Positions 7,893-14,909 of a stretch of DNA of 21,163 nucleotides are shown here, piece by piece. Each line of letters begins with the position of its first letter. Positions within the stretch are counted from its first letter, which is position 1. Location of the stretch: contig JAZNQX010000161.1 in NCBI GenBank assembly GCA_045590395.1, positions 1 through 21,163 of the forward strand, given 5' to 3'. The notes beneath the pieces are model-generated. The model was not told the DNA's origin and did no database searches. It worked only from the letters and a program-made list of their open reading frames with translations. The translations under genes and the position numbers were made by a program. The DNA is from SIG607 sp045590395 (lineage in GTDB: Bacteria; Bacillota; Clostridia; Oscillospirales; Acutalibacteraceae).

Positions 7893-7942
7893 TAACAAGC
7901 AGGGAAAATGTACGGCATTTTACACTTGTTAGGGGAACCTAA
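7893..7942. other. Alternative hairpins in the SLOG gene 3' region
   Basis: TAACAAG (7893-7899) pairs with CTTGTTA (7925-7931), enclosing an inner AAAATG/CATTTT stem (7905-7910 with 7916-7921). The right arm overlaps a second hairpin, TTAGG-GGAA-CCTAA (7929-7942), so the two cannot form together. It lies just past the SLOG gene stop and before the shared terminator. No known RNA family was recognised. Confidence 0.35.
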
Positions 7943-7955
7943 AACCCGTTAAGCA

Positions 7956-8429
7956 TTACAATACGCTAATAATATTTTTGCATTTCTTTATGGCATAATC
8001 CAAGGCAATTTTGGTGCCGCTTTTGCGGGTGGTTGGGGCGTTTTGTTCGTCGTAGTATACGATGCAAAAATGGCTTTTATTTATCATTTCGTAATTGCGT
8101 TCCACATAGGCGGCGCGGCCTGAGCCGATAATATGTTCAGGATAGTATGTGTCCTCGTAAGATTCCAAAAGGTAGTTTGTATATTGCTCGTTTATATCCG
8201 GATATTCGGCTCGCACATAGATTCGTTTTATGTGCGGATATTTTTCTTTTATTTTGGTCACTGTTTCTTGGCACAGGCTATTAAATCGGCTTTTGCTCCC
8301 GAAAAGGAATGTATCAACTTGTTTCTCAACAATTAGTCTCTCGATAATTTCAATAAGTTTTGATTTTAGTTCCTCAGTTTCGTCAATAGTTTTATGACCG
8401 AAAAAGCAGGCAGTATTTTTTATAGACAT
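7956..8429 (-). CDS. SLOG-like Rossmann-fold protein of unknown function
   Basis: A 157-residue soluble protein without signal peptide or membrane helix. CFFGHKTI (8-15) resembles the opening of the DUF1273/YpsA-like SLOG group (typically FTGHR). FLFGSKSRFNSL (41-52), the VRAEYP strand, then GSGRAAYVERNYEMINKSHFCIVYYDE and a late KSGTKIALDYA fit a lysine-decarboxylase-like Rossmann domain with a nucleotide pocket. SLOG proteins are thought to bind or cleave nucleotide-type ligands, and some serve in signalling or phage defence. No partner effector is adjacent. The ribosome site is weak: GGAG sits too close to ATG 8429 and GAGAG (near 8437-8442) fits better. It has its own strong promoter and is divergent from an XRE repressor. 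Function is not established. Confidence 0.75.
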   Translation of the reverse strand: MSIKNTACFFGHKTIDETEELKSKLIEIIERLIVEKQVDTFLFGSKSRFNSLCQETVTKIKEKYPHIKRIYVRAEYPDINEQYTNYLLESYEDTYYPEHIIGSGRAAYVERNYEMINKSHFCIVYYDEQNAPTTRKSGTKIALDYAIKKCKNIISVL

Positions 8430-8445
8430 ACTCCATCTCTCACTT

Positions 8446-8528
8446 TATCGTGCAAATGCACTTAGATTTTTGCATTTTCTCTTGTAATTATACTTTTGCT
8501 CTAAATATTAGTCAAGTGCTCTATCGTG
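8446..8528. promoter_or_regulatory. Shared control region of the SLOG/XRE pair: palindrome and repeated TATCGTG
   Basis: GTGCA-AA-TGCAC at 8450-8461 is a perfect inverted repeat in the leader of the SLOG gene. TATCGTG occurs at 8446-8452, touching the palindrome, and again at 8522-8528 near the XRE gene. These two copies flank the SLOG promoter and are plausible operators for the adjacent XRE protein. No binding evidence exists. Confidence 0.4.
8487..8515 (-). promoter_or_regulatory. Promoter of the SLOG gene
   Basis: TTGACT (8515-8510) and TATAAT (8492-8487) on the minus strand are separated by 17 bases. The transcript would start near 8480 and carry a leader of about 50 bases containing the GTGCA palindrome. 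Confidence 0.8.
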
Positions 8529-8589
8529 TATACAGTTAAACAAACAAGGAAAAAGTATAATTATGTGTAGAGAGGATGATGTCTATTTT

Positions 8590-8865
8590 ATGAGTAAACA
8601 AATAGATTTTAAAAATAGAGATAGATTTATTCAGTTAGGAATTGCTATTGCAGCTTTACGCAAAATGCGTGGTATGTCACAAGAACAACTTGCAGAGAAA
8701 TCGAACGTTAGCCGTTCACATATTAGTGCTATTGAAGCACCCGGTTTGGTTCGTCCGTTCTCTTTAGATGTGTTTTTCAATATTGCAGATGCCTTAGAAG
8801 TAGACCCTGCTGATTTGATTAACGCAACAGTGTTCCCCGATAAGATTCTTAAAAATAATAAATAA
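8590..8865 (+). CDS. XRE-family helix-turn-helix regulator
   Basis: A small DNA-binding protein of 91 residues from ATG 8590, or 100 from ATG 8563. Both starts have modest ribosome sites (GAGG at 8572-8575, AAGGA at 8546-8550). The later start is preferred because the HTH fold of this family usually begins soon after the first residue. LGIAIAALRKMRGMSQEQLAEKSNVSRSHISAIE is a textbook Cro/C1 HTH, and FFNIADALEVDPADLI closes the five-helix fold. The rest is a short tail, so there is no sensor or protease domain. It is divergent from the SLOG gene and followed by a terminator, suggesting a regulator of that neighbour. The promoter is poor (TATACA at 8529-8534 without a clear -35), consistent with low or repressed expression. 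Confidence 0.88.
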   Translation: MSKQIDFKNRDRFIQLGIAIAALRKMRGMSQEQLAEKSNVSRSHISAIEAPGLVRPFSLDVFFNIADALEVDPADLINATVFPDKILKNNK

Positions 8866-8880
8866 TATGTAGACAAAATG

Positions 8881-8914
8881 AAAGGAAGCACAAAATTTTT
8901 GTGCTTCCTTTTTT
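8881..8914. terminator. Intrinsic terminator after the XRE gene, also below rnpB
   Basis: The stem AAAGGAAGCACAAA (8881-8894) pairs with 8898-8911 and is followed by a T-run. On the plus strand it ends the XRE transcript. On the minus strand the same stem lies about 45 bases past RNase P RNA, where the T-tract (CATTTTG) is weaker. Confidence 0.85.
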
Positions 8915-8956
8915 ACTATCCTTAATTGTACAACGCATACTGTCGGTAATTTTTTT

Positions 8957-9283
8957 GCGAGTTTACCTGTAAGCCGAGTTCTGTCGTGGACGACTATCTA
9001 TCTGGGAAGAATGTTGCCATTCTCCTCAAGCCGCTTTTCACGGCACATCGAGCAAATGTATTGCCGTATTCAGCGTTGCTCCGGATAAGGTTTACAGGGC
9101 CGATATGTCTCCATATCGCCGGTGAGCTCTTACCTCGCCTTTCCACCCTTACCGAAAAAATCGGCGGTATATCTCTGTTGCACTTTCTCTAAGGTCACCC
9201 TCGGCGGCCGTTAGCCGCTATCCTGCTCTGTGGGGCTCGGACTTTCCTCATACAAAATGTACGCAGCCGTCCGGTAAACTCGC
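8957..9283 (-). ncRNA. rnpB: RNase P RNA
   Basis: This is the catalytic RNA of RNase P, about 327 bases, which trims tRNA 5' ends. On the minus strand the ends pair as P1: GCGAGTTTACC (9283-9273) with GGTAAACTCGC (8967-8957). GAGGAAAGTCC (9249-9239) is the near-universal P4 5' sequence, and ACAGAACTCGGCTTACAG (8984-8967) the conserved 3' part. A promoter ends 7 bases before P1, so the predicted 5' end agrees. The small plus-strand open frame across it (8986-9192) is not a gene. Confidence 0.97.
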
Positions 9284-9289
9284 AAGGGT

Positions 9290-9318
9290 ATTCTATCATA
9301 AAAGCCGCTTTGTGTCAA
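9290..9318 (-). promoter_or_regulatory. Promoter of rnpB
   Basis: TTGACA (9318-9313), a 17-base spacer and TAGAAT (9295-9290) on the minus strand. The expected start near 9283 coincides with the first base of P1. Confidence 0.85.
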
Positions 9319-9362
9319 AGCCTTTTTAAATTGCATATAAAGGGATAGAGGGAGTGGCTTTT

Positions 9363-10445
9363 ATGAACATAGATAATTTTCCTAAATTTTTCCTCGGCAC
9401 AAATTCTGCCGACGGTTTTATTAACGGCTTTACAGATTCAGCCTTTAAAAAGGACGGCTGGCGAACATATCTTATAAAGGGAGGCCCCGGAACAGGCAAG
9501 TCATCGTTTATGAAAAAAATTGCGGGGGTAGCGGCTCTTAGTAAAATAGATACCGAAATAATACCCTGCAGCAGTGACCCTGCGTCCTTAGACGGTGTTA
9601 TTTTAAAGGACAAAAAGACCTTGATAATAGATGCTACCGCACCCCATGTGGTAGAACCCATTTATCCCGGAGTGTGTGAACATATACTTAATTTCGGCAG
9701 GTTCTGGGACAGTAACACTTTAAGAGAGCACACAAAGGAAATAATACAGCTTACCGATAAAAACAAAGAACTACACAGACGCGCATCCTGTTATCTTTCG
9801 GCTATGGGGCAGGTAATGCGCAATAATATGAAAATAGCATTACTGGCTTCAGACATTGATAAAACCTTTGATTATGCCGAAAAACTTGCCAAAAGGTATC
9901 TTAAACGGCAGAATAAGCAGGGCAGAGAGTGGGTTAAATATTTATCCGCCGTAACACCTGTGGGCCATATTTTTTATAAAGACAGCATTGAGAAATTATG
10001 CGAGAAAAAGGTTATAGTAAATGATGAAACTGGCGCAGTATCGGGTATGATTTTTTCGGCAATACGAGATATAGCGCTGTCCTTTGGCTTTGAAATAATA
10101 ACGGTGAGAAACAATATTTTGCCCTCTGAAAAGATAGACCATATACTTATTCCTGAAATTTCTCTTGCTTTTTGCACCAAAAACAGTTTTAATAATATTG
10201 ACAGCGAAAATATACGGCTTATCCACGCTCAGCGGTTTATGGACAGAGAAATTTTAAAAGAAAACAGAAACAAAACTGCATTTGGGCAAAGGCTTATGCT
10301 TGAACTTATGGAGTCGGCTGTAAATACACTATCTGAAGCTAAGGCGGTCCACGACCTGCTTGAAGCTTATTATATAAAAGCAATGGACTTTAAAGCTCTG
10401 TCACAGTATGCAGACGAATTTGCAATGAAAATAACGGAAAGGTAA
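9363..10445 (+). CDS. PRK06851-like P-loop ATPase with duplicated lobes
   Basis: A 360-residue soluble protein of unknown role, resembling the ATPases labelled PRK06851 in Firmicutes. ATG 9363 is chosen over GTG 9354 because AGAGGGAG (9347-9354) lies 8 bases before it. The first lobe has Walker A GGPGTGKS (40-47), CSSDPASLDGV (69-79) and LIIDATAPHVVEPIYPG (87-103). The second lobe, from about 195 (AVTPVGHIFY), seems to repeat the layout: SEKIDHILIPEISLAFCT mirrors the first lobe's LDGV...IIDAT segment. Its expected P-loop is replaced by NDETGAVSG (220-228), which lacks the GKS/T. So only the first site should bind ATP. It lies 6 bases ahead of the next gene. Function is not established. Confidence 0.82.
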   Translation: MNIDNFPKFFLGTNSADGFINGFTDSAFKKDGWRTYLIKGGPGTGKSSFMKKIAGVAALSKIDTEIIPCSSDPASLDGVILKDKKTLIIDATAPHVVEPIYPGVCEHILNFGRFWDSNTLREHTKEIIQLTDKNKELHRRASCYLSAMGQVMRNNMKIALLASDIDKTFDYAEKLAKRYLKRQNKQGREWVKYLSAVTPVGHIFYKDSIEKLCEKKVIVNDETGAVSGMIFSAIRDIALSFGFEIITVRNNILPSEKIDHILIPEISLAFCTKNSFNNIDSENIRLIHAQRFMDREILKENRNKTAFGQRLMLELMESAVNTLSEAKAVHDLLEAYYIKAMDFKALSQYADEFAMKITER

Positions 10446-10451
10446 GAAAAA

Positions 10452-10991
10452 ATGGGAAGTCAAAAATTAATGATACTTATTGTTACGGCACTGTCCTTAG
10501 CGGTAATACTTGCAACCTTTATAGGCGCTTTATCTGTGGCGCAGGCAAACCGAAAGGGCAGTATTGACGATTTTTCACAAACTCAGTATTCTTCTTTTCC
10601 TGCTACCTCGTCAAAGCCGCAAAGTAATAACAGCAGTCAGGTATCAAGTGAAATTGACAGCAGTAACAGCAGTAGTGAGACTTCTTCAGAAGAACCTGCT
10701 GAAATGCTTATAGAGGCAGGTACCTATGCAAACAATGATAATTTAATTATTATAAACAGCGCTGAAAACGGCTTTATAGATGCAAAAGCAGTATGCGGCG
10801 GCATTACTATGGAATTCTCCGGTCAAGCGGTAGAAAACACCCTTGTTGCTACGGGAACAGACAGCCTTAACAACACGGTAGAGGTAACGCTTACCTTTAC
10901 GGAAAACACTATAACGGCGGAAAGCAAACCCCTTATAATGTACGAGGATACAGTAGAATGTATAGAAATTTCGGGTACATTTGTTAAATAA
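10452..10991 (+). CDS. Membrane-anchored Ser-rich protein, unknown function
   Basis: This 179-residue protein was not assigned to a family. Residues 6-31 form a hydrophobic segment (signal peptide or N-terminal anchor) with no lipobox cysteine. Residues 42-82 are a low-complexity Ser/Asn/Gln linker typical of exported Firmicute proteins. Residues 85-179 look like a small beta-strand-rich outer domain (GTYANNDNLIIIN, VEVTLTFTENTITAES, CIEISGTFVK). It lies 6 bases after the ATPase gene, with AAAGGTAAG as ribosome site, so the two are probably co-transcribed. A terminator overlaps its end. Confidence 0.72.
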   Translation: MGSQKLMILIVTALSLAVILATFIGALSVAQANRKGSIDDFSQTQYSSFPATSSKPQSNNSSQVSSEIDSSNSSSETSSEEPAEMLIEAGTYANNDNLIIINSAENGFIDAKAVCGGITMEFSGQAVENTLVATGTDSLNNTVEVTLTFTENTITAESKPLIMYEDTVECIEISGTFVK

Positions 10992-11032
10992 AAAAACGGC
11001 TATGAAACGTATGGTTTCATAGCCGTTTTTTT
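10991..11032. terminator. Bidirectional terminator between converging units
   Basis: A near-perfect stem joins 10991-11008 to 11014-11031 (core ACGGCTATGAAAC) around a GTATG loop, with A-runs left and T-runs right. It touches the stop codons of both the Ser-rich protein gene and galT. Confidence 0.92.
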
Positions 11033-12518
11033 ATACCTGATTTATAAATCTTAAGAAGGCTTCAGTGCCTTTAGCGGTGTTTTTATATACGCCTGCATCC
11101 TCTAAAACCTTAAGGAAAACAATACCGATTTCTTCTTTTAATATATCGTCTATATTGTCCTCATTAAAGCTATGCTTTTTCGTAAGCTTATATGCCCAGT
11201 CGGCGTGCTTTGAAATAGCCTCATTGCTTCTTATGTCTTCGCCGCCAAGTATTGCTTTTTTAAGTAAAGCGATTTCCTCTTTAAGACGGGAGGGGAGAAC
11301 AGCAAGGCCCATTACCTCTATAAGACCGATGTTTTCCTTCTTTATATGGTGAAGCTCTGTATGGGGATGATATACGCCTAAGGGGTGCTCAGCTGTTGTA
11401 ATGTTATTTCTCAGCACCAAATCAAGCTCAAAATTTTCGCCATTTTTACGGGCGATTGGCGTTATGGTGTTGTGAGGAGTGTCCTGGGTTTGCGCAAAAA
11501 TAAAGGCTTCCTTATCGGTGTAAGCGCGCCAGCTTTTAAGTATTTTGTCGGCAAGCTCTATAATTCTTTCACTGCTTTTTGCAGAAAGTCTTATAACCGA
11601 CATAGGCCATTTAAGTATACCTGCCGAGATATCCTCAAAACCCTTAAAGGAAACAGGAACGCTTACAGGCGCTTTTGCCATAGCAAAGGTATAGTGGCCG
11701 CCTTGGAAATGGTCGTGGCTGAGTATTGAGCCGCCTACAATGGGCAGGTCGGCGTTAGAGCCTACAAAGTAATGGGGGAAAAGCTTTACAAAATCAAAAA
11801 GCTTTACAAAGGTATCTTTGTTTATTGCCATAGGTGTGTGCTTGCCGTTGAAAACTATGCAGTGCTCATTGTAGTAAACATAGGGCGAATACTGAAGCAT
11901 CCAGTCAGAACTGTTTATGGTTACGGGAATTATGCGGTGATTTTGTCTTGCGGGGTGGTTTACTCTGCCTGCATAACCCTCATTTTCCTTGCAAAGCTGA
12001 CATTTGGGGTAAGAGCTTTGAGCAGCATTTCTTGCCGCCGCAATAGCCTTGGGGTCCTTTTCAGGCTTTGAAAGGTTTATGGTGATGTCAAGGTCGCCGT
12101 ACTCGGTTTTTGTAACCCACTTAATATCCTTTTTTATACGGTAACGGCGTATGTAATCACTGTCACAACTGAAATTATAGTAATAGTCGGTTGCGGCCTT
12201 CGGGCTTTCCTCATAGTAGCGCTTAAAGGTGTCAATAACCTGGCTTGGACGGGGAAGCAGCAGTCCCATAATCTGTGTGTCAAAAAGGTCGCGGTAGACG
12301 GAGCTGTCCTCGCAAAGACCTTTTTCTACTGCATAGTCTAAAATGTCCTTTAAAATGTCCTCAAGGTCACGAATATCGGTAATTTCCTCTGCTTCCTCAA
12401 AGTCCTCAAGACCTAAAGCGCTAAGCAGATTATTTCTGATAAAAATTTCATCTTCGGCCTCAAAAAGCTTCTTTTCAAGACCGTATTTTATAAGTTCATT
12501 TATACATTTGTATATCAT
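11031..12518 (-). CDS. galT: Class II galactose-1-phosphate uridylyltransferase
   Basis: A 495-residue enzyme of the Leloir pathway: it exchanges UDP between UDP-glucose and galactose-1-phosphate. It belongs to the class II family found mainly in Firmicutes, not the shorter E. coli type. Signatures are CQLCKENEGYAGRVNHPARQ (173-192) with the CxxC pair, SHDHFQGGHYTFAM (267-280), HNTITPIARK and the late GVYHPHTELHHIKKENIGLIEVMG. Length is normal. AAAGGTG at 12530-12524 precedes ATG 12518. It is downstream of a serine hydrolase gene by 12 bases. No galK or galE is in the window. Confidence 0.95.
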   Translation of the reverse strand: MIYKCINELIKYGLEKKLFEAEDEIFIRNNLLSALGLEDFEEAEEITDIRDLEDILKDILDYAVEKGLCEDSSVYRDLFDTQIMGLLLPRPSQVIDTFKRYYEESPKAATDYYYNFSCDSDYIRRYRIKKDIKWVTKTEYGDLDITINLSKPEKDPKAIAAARNAAQSSYPKCQLCKENEGYAGRVNHPARQNHRIIPVTINSSDWMLQYSPYVYYNEHCIVFNGKHTPMAINKDTFVKLFDFVKLFPHYFVGSNADLPIVGGSILSHDHFQGGHYTFAMAKAPVSVPVSFKGFEDISAGILKWPMSVIRLSAKSSERIIELADKILKSWRAYTDKEAFIFAQTQDTPHNTITPIARKNGENFELDLVLRNNITTAEHPLGVYHPHTELHHIKKENIGLIEVMGLAVLPSRLKEEIALLKKAILGGEDIRSNEAISKHADWAYKLTKKHSFNEDNIDDILKEEIGIVFLKVLEDAGVYKNTAKGTEAFLRFINQV

Positions 12519-12530
12519 ATCTTCACCTTT

Positions 12531-14012
12531 TTACTGTTCTGCTATACCTTGACCAAAGCCGTTGTAGTCTGCAAAAAAGTCTTCGGCGCATTTTTGCATA
12601 TAAAAGCCTATTTTATTATCACAAAAGCCGAAGGTCATATTATCTATGCCAAAGCATTTATCAATAACCTGCACCTTAAGGAAAAGCTGGTTACTGCTTA
12701 CCCAACCTGCCGAAACGGCGCAGTCAAACATAACGTCACACTTAACCGAGCCTATCTCATAAGGATAGCCTGTCTGTGGGAACTTTGTAAACTCGTTATA
12801 ACCTATACCAAAGGCAAGTTCCTTTGCGCCCTGTGGGTTTTCGTAACACATTTTGCCTTTTTCGCCTTCAAAACAGAACTTAATCCATTTTATATTCATT
12901 GGGTTATCGTTTAGTATGTATTTCACATTGTTTATTTTATCCCGAAGATTATCTTTGATTTTATTCTCTACTGCAAAAAGCTTTAAATCCTTTGTATAGT
13001 CACAAAGTGCGTCTACAGCCTGCACATCTTCAGGTATTTCGGTATCCCTAGCATTTTCGCAGATTATATTAAAGAAGTTATCAATAATCATACTTTTTGC
13101 ATCGTTATTACCCTGATTATCGGAGTTATATATGAAAATAATATCCTTTTCGGGTACACATATAGCAAACTGACAGCCCATACCTATCATAGAGAAGGCG
13201 TTGCCGTAAAGCATCCAGAACTGATATCCGTAGCCCTGACAGTTATGGGCGCCGCTACCGTTTATGCTGTTATCTATCTGCTTTGTGGTGGCAAGAGTCA
13301 TATATTCTTCATTCAGCAGCTGTTCGCTGTTCCATTTACCCTTGTTCATACAGAACATAGCGGTTCTTAGTAGGTCGGTAGGTTTGCAAATCAAAGCTGA
13401 ATCGCCCCAGGAATGTCCGCCGGGGCAGGTGAGGAAATAAGCATCACTGCTTACACCTATTTTGTCAAAAAGCTTTTCTCTTAAATATTCTATAAGAGTT
13501 TTGCCTGTCTGTCTTTCAACCAGTGCGCCCAGAATAAACGAGCCTGAGCTGTCGTAATCAAATACTGTGCCTGAGGGACGGGAAATTTTATTATTGTTTG
13601 CAAAATACTGAGCTACGCGGTCTTTTGGTCGGTCAAGCATCCAACCCGTTGCAGGTTTTGCGGTGCTCATCATAAGCATATGACGAATGGTCTGATTTCT
13701 CATATTTTCGTCCTGCTGATTTTCAAGCTCTTTTGGAAAATATTTTACAATAGGGTCGTCAAGGCATACCAGTCCGTCCTGCTCTAAAAAGCCCACAGCA
13801 ATAGATACAAAACTTTTTGAAACAGAGTACATTCTATGTAAATAGTCCTTATGAAAGGGTTTCCAGTACCTTTCAAAAACTATTTTGCCGTGCCGCATAA
13901 TAATCATATTATGGGTAGAAATGTGCTGACCTTCAAGAAGCTTTATATACTTTAGTATATCGGCAGAATTTATGCCTTCTTTTTCGGGTGAGGAATACTT
14001 AAGCTCGTTCAT
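12531..14012 (-). CDS. Beta-lactamase-fold serine hydrolase (class C/esterase family)
   Basis: A 493-residue protein. Residues 1 to about 320 match the beta-lactamase/DD-peptidase fold of PF00144: MRHGKIVFERYW, the nucleophile motif S63-V-S-K66 in YSVSKSFVS, the Y153-D-S155 counterpart of YxN, and LVCLDDPIVKYFP. Members act as esterases, amidases or penicillin-binding-like enzymes. The remaining 170 residues form an extra beta-rich domain of unknown role. There is no signal peptide, so a cytoplasmic role is more likely than beta-lactam resistance. It is followed after 12 bases by galT, which may hint at sugar-ester metabolism; that link is inference from position only. Confidence 0.88.
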   Translation of the reverse strand: MNELKYSSPEKEGINSADILKYIKLLEGQHISTHNMIIMRHGKIVFERYWKPFHKDYLHRMYSVSKSFVSIAVGFLEQDGLVCLDDPIVKYFPKELENQQDENMRNQTIRHMLMMSTAKPATGWMLDRPKDRVAQYFANNNKISRPSGTVFDYDSSGSFILGALVERQTGKTLIEYLREKLFDKIGVSSDAYFLTCPGGHSWGDSALICKPTDLLRTAMFCMNKGKWNSEQLLNEEYMTLATTKQIDNSINGSGAHNCQGYGYQFWMLYGNAFSMIGMGCQFAICVPEKDIIFIYNSDNQGNNDAKSMIIDNFFNIICENARDTEIPEDVQAVDALCDYTKDLKLFAVENKIKDNLRDKINNVKYILNDNPMNIKWIKFCFEGEKGKMCYENPQGAKELAFGIGYNEFTKFPQTGYPYEIGSVKCDVMFDCAVSAGWVSSNQLFLKVQVIDKCFGIDNMTFGFCDNKIGFYMQKCAEDFFADYNGFGQGIAEQ

Positions 14013-14045
14013 TTTTAATCACTCCTGATGTAACCTTAACCATTA

Positions 14046-14106
14046 TAAAAAAACAGAATGAAAATCTGTCTTTAAAAGCTATGTCTTTTAAAGGGCTCTC
14101 ATTCTG
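14046..14106 (-). terminator. Intrinsic terminator of the dnaX-recR unit
   Basis: On the minus strand CAGAATGA (14106-14099) pairs with TCATTCTG (14061-14054), and an inner CTTTAAAAG/CTTTTAAAG stem (14093-14085 with 14078-14070) extends it. A T-run follows. The outer stem includes the DUF896 stop codon. TATAAT (14047-14042) starts within the T-tract and may serve as -10 box for the serine hydrolase gene. Confidence 0.8.
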
Positions 14107-14308
14107 TATCTTTTTTTGTAATTTTTTTCTTGGTGCCGTCGGCATAAAGAATTGATGTGTTATCAAGCTGAATTTCAAGACTTTTCTTATAAGAGTCTAT
14201 ATATTCTCGTCTAAGTACTGCCTGTTCAGCCTTTTCCTCGTCGGTAAGGCCTTCTGCACGGCTTTTACGCGCTAAAAAATTTATTCTGTCTATTTTTGAC
14301 TGTTCCAT
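14099..14308 (-). CDS. DUF896 (YnzC-like) small protein
   Basis: A 69-residue cytoplasmic protein of the DUF896 family known from Bacillus YnzC and YneB region proteins; its biochemical function is unknown. The family hallmark is IDRINFLARKSRAEGLTDEEKAEQAVLRREYI (about 6-37), a two-helix hairpin, with a Lys-rich end. Its ATG shares one base with the recR stop (TAATG at 14310-14306), so translation is coupled. It ends the dnaX-ybaB-recR unit. Confidence 0.93.
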   Translation of the reverse strand: MEQSKIDRINFLARKSRAEGLTDEEKAEQAVLRREYIDSYKKSLEIQLDNTSILYADGTKKKITKKDTE

Positions 14309-14907
14309 TATATTTCGTTTCTCCCTTCAAGCGCACGGGTAAGGGTTTTTTCGTCGGCATATTCAAGGTCGCCGCCAACGGGTATACCGTATGCAAGACG
14401 GGTAACCTTAAGCCCTAAGGGTTTAATAAGTCGGGAGAGGTAGCTGGCAGTTGCTTCGCCCTCTACCGTAAGGTTTGTTGCCATTATGACTTCCTTTACA
14501 TTATTGTCAGAAAGCCTTGCCATAAGCTCTTTGATTTTAAGCTGTTCGGGGCCTATTCCGTCAAGGGGAGAAAAGGCGCCGTGAAGAACGTGGTAAAGCC
14601 CTTTATATTCTCTTGTTCTCTCAAAGGTGAGAACATCTTTTGGGTTTTCCACAACACATATAACCGAACTATCGCGGCTCGCATCACTGCATACCGAACA
14701 AATATCAGTATCGGTAAGGGACTGACATTTGGCACAAAAATGTATTTTTGCTTTTGCGTCAACAAGAGCCTTTGCAAAGCTTTCGGCGCGTTCAGGCGGC
14801 TGAGCTAAAATATGAAAGGCAAGACGCTGTGCGGTTTTTTTGCCTATACCGGGCAGTTTTTCAAACTGTTTTACAAGCTCGGTAAGGGAAGCAATACTGT
14901 AAGCCAT
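14308..14907 (-). CDS. recR: Recombination mediator RecR
   Basis: A 199-residue protein that, with RecO, helps load RecA during gap repair. The N-terminal helix-hairpin-helix is LPGIGKKTAQRLAFHIL (18-34). The zinc finger uses C58, C61, C70 and C73. The Toprim domain follows from about 80 (SVICVVENPKDVL), and VTRLAYGIPVGGDLEYADEKTL is the conserved C-terminal stretch. Length is normal. It starts 2 bases after ybaB. Confidence 0.97.
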   Translation of the reverse strand: MAYSIASLTELVKQFEKLPGIGKKTAQRLAFHILAQPPERAESFAKALVDAKAKIHFCAKCQSLTDTDICSVCSDASRDSSVICVVENPKDVLTFERTREYKGLYHVLHGAFSPLDGIGPEQLKIKELMARLSDNNVKEVIMATNLTVEGEATASYLSRLIKPLGLKVTRLAYGIPVGGDLEYADEKTLTRALEGRNEI

Positions 14908-14909
14908 AA

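Noticed and set aside
7880..7955. Integron attC-like site (GTTAAGC near 7938-7955 with upstream AAC)
   Set aside because: The left box does not fit RYYYAAC and there is no integrase or cassette array.
8986..9192. Plus-strand open frame of 68 codons
   Set aside because: It lies wholly within RNase P RNA, whose conserved elements and promoter are clear on the other strand.
9354..9362. GTG start for the PRK06851-like ATPase
   Set aside because: The ribosome site AGAGGGAG overlaps this codon; ATG 9363 is correctly spaced.
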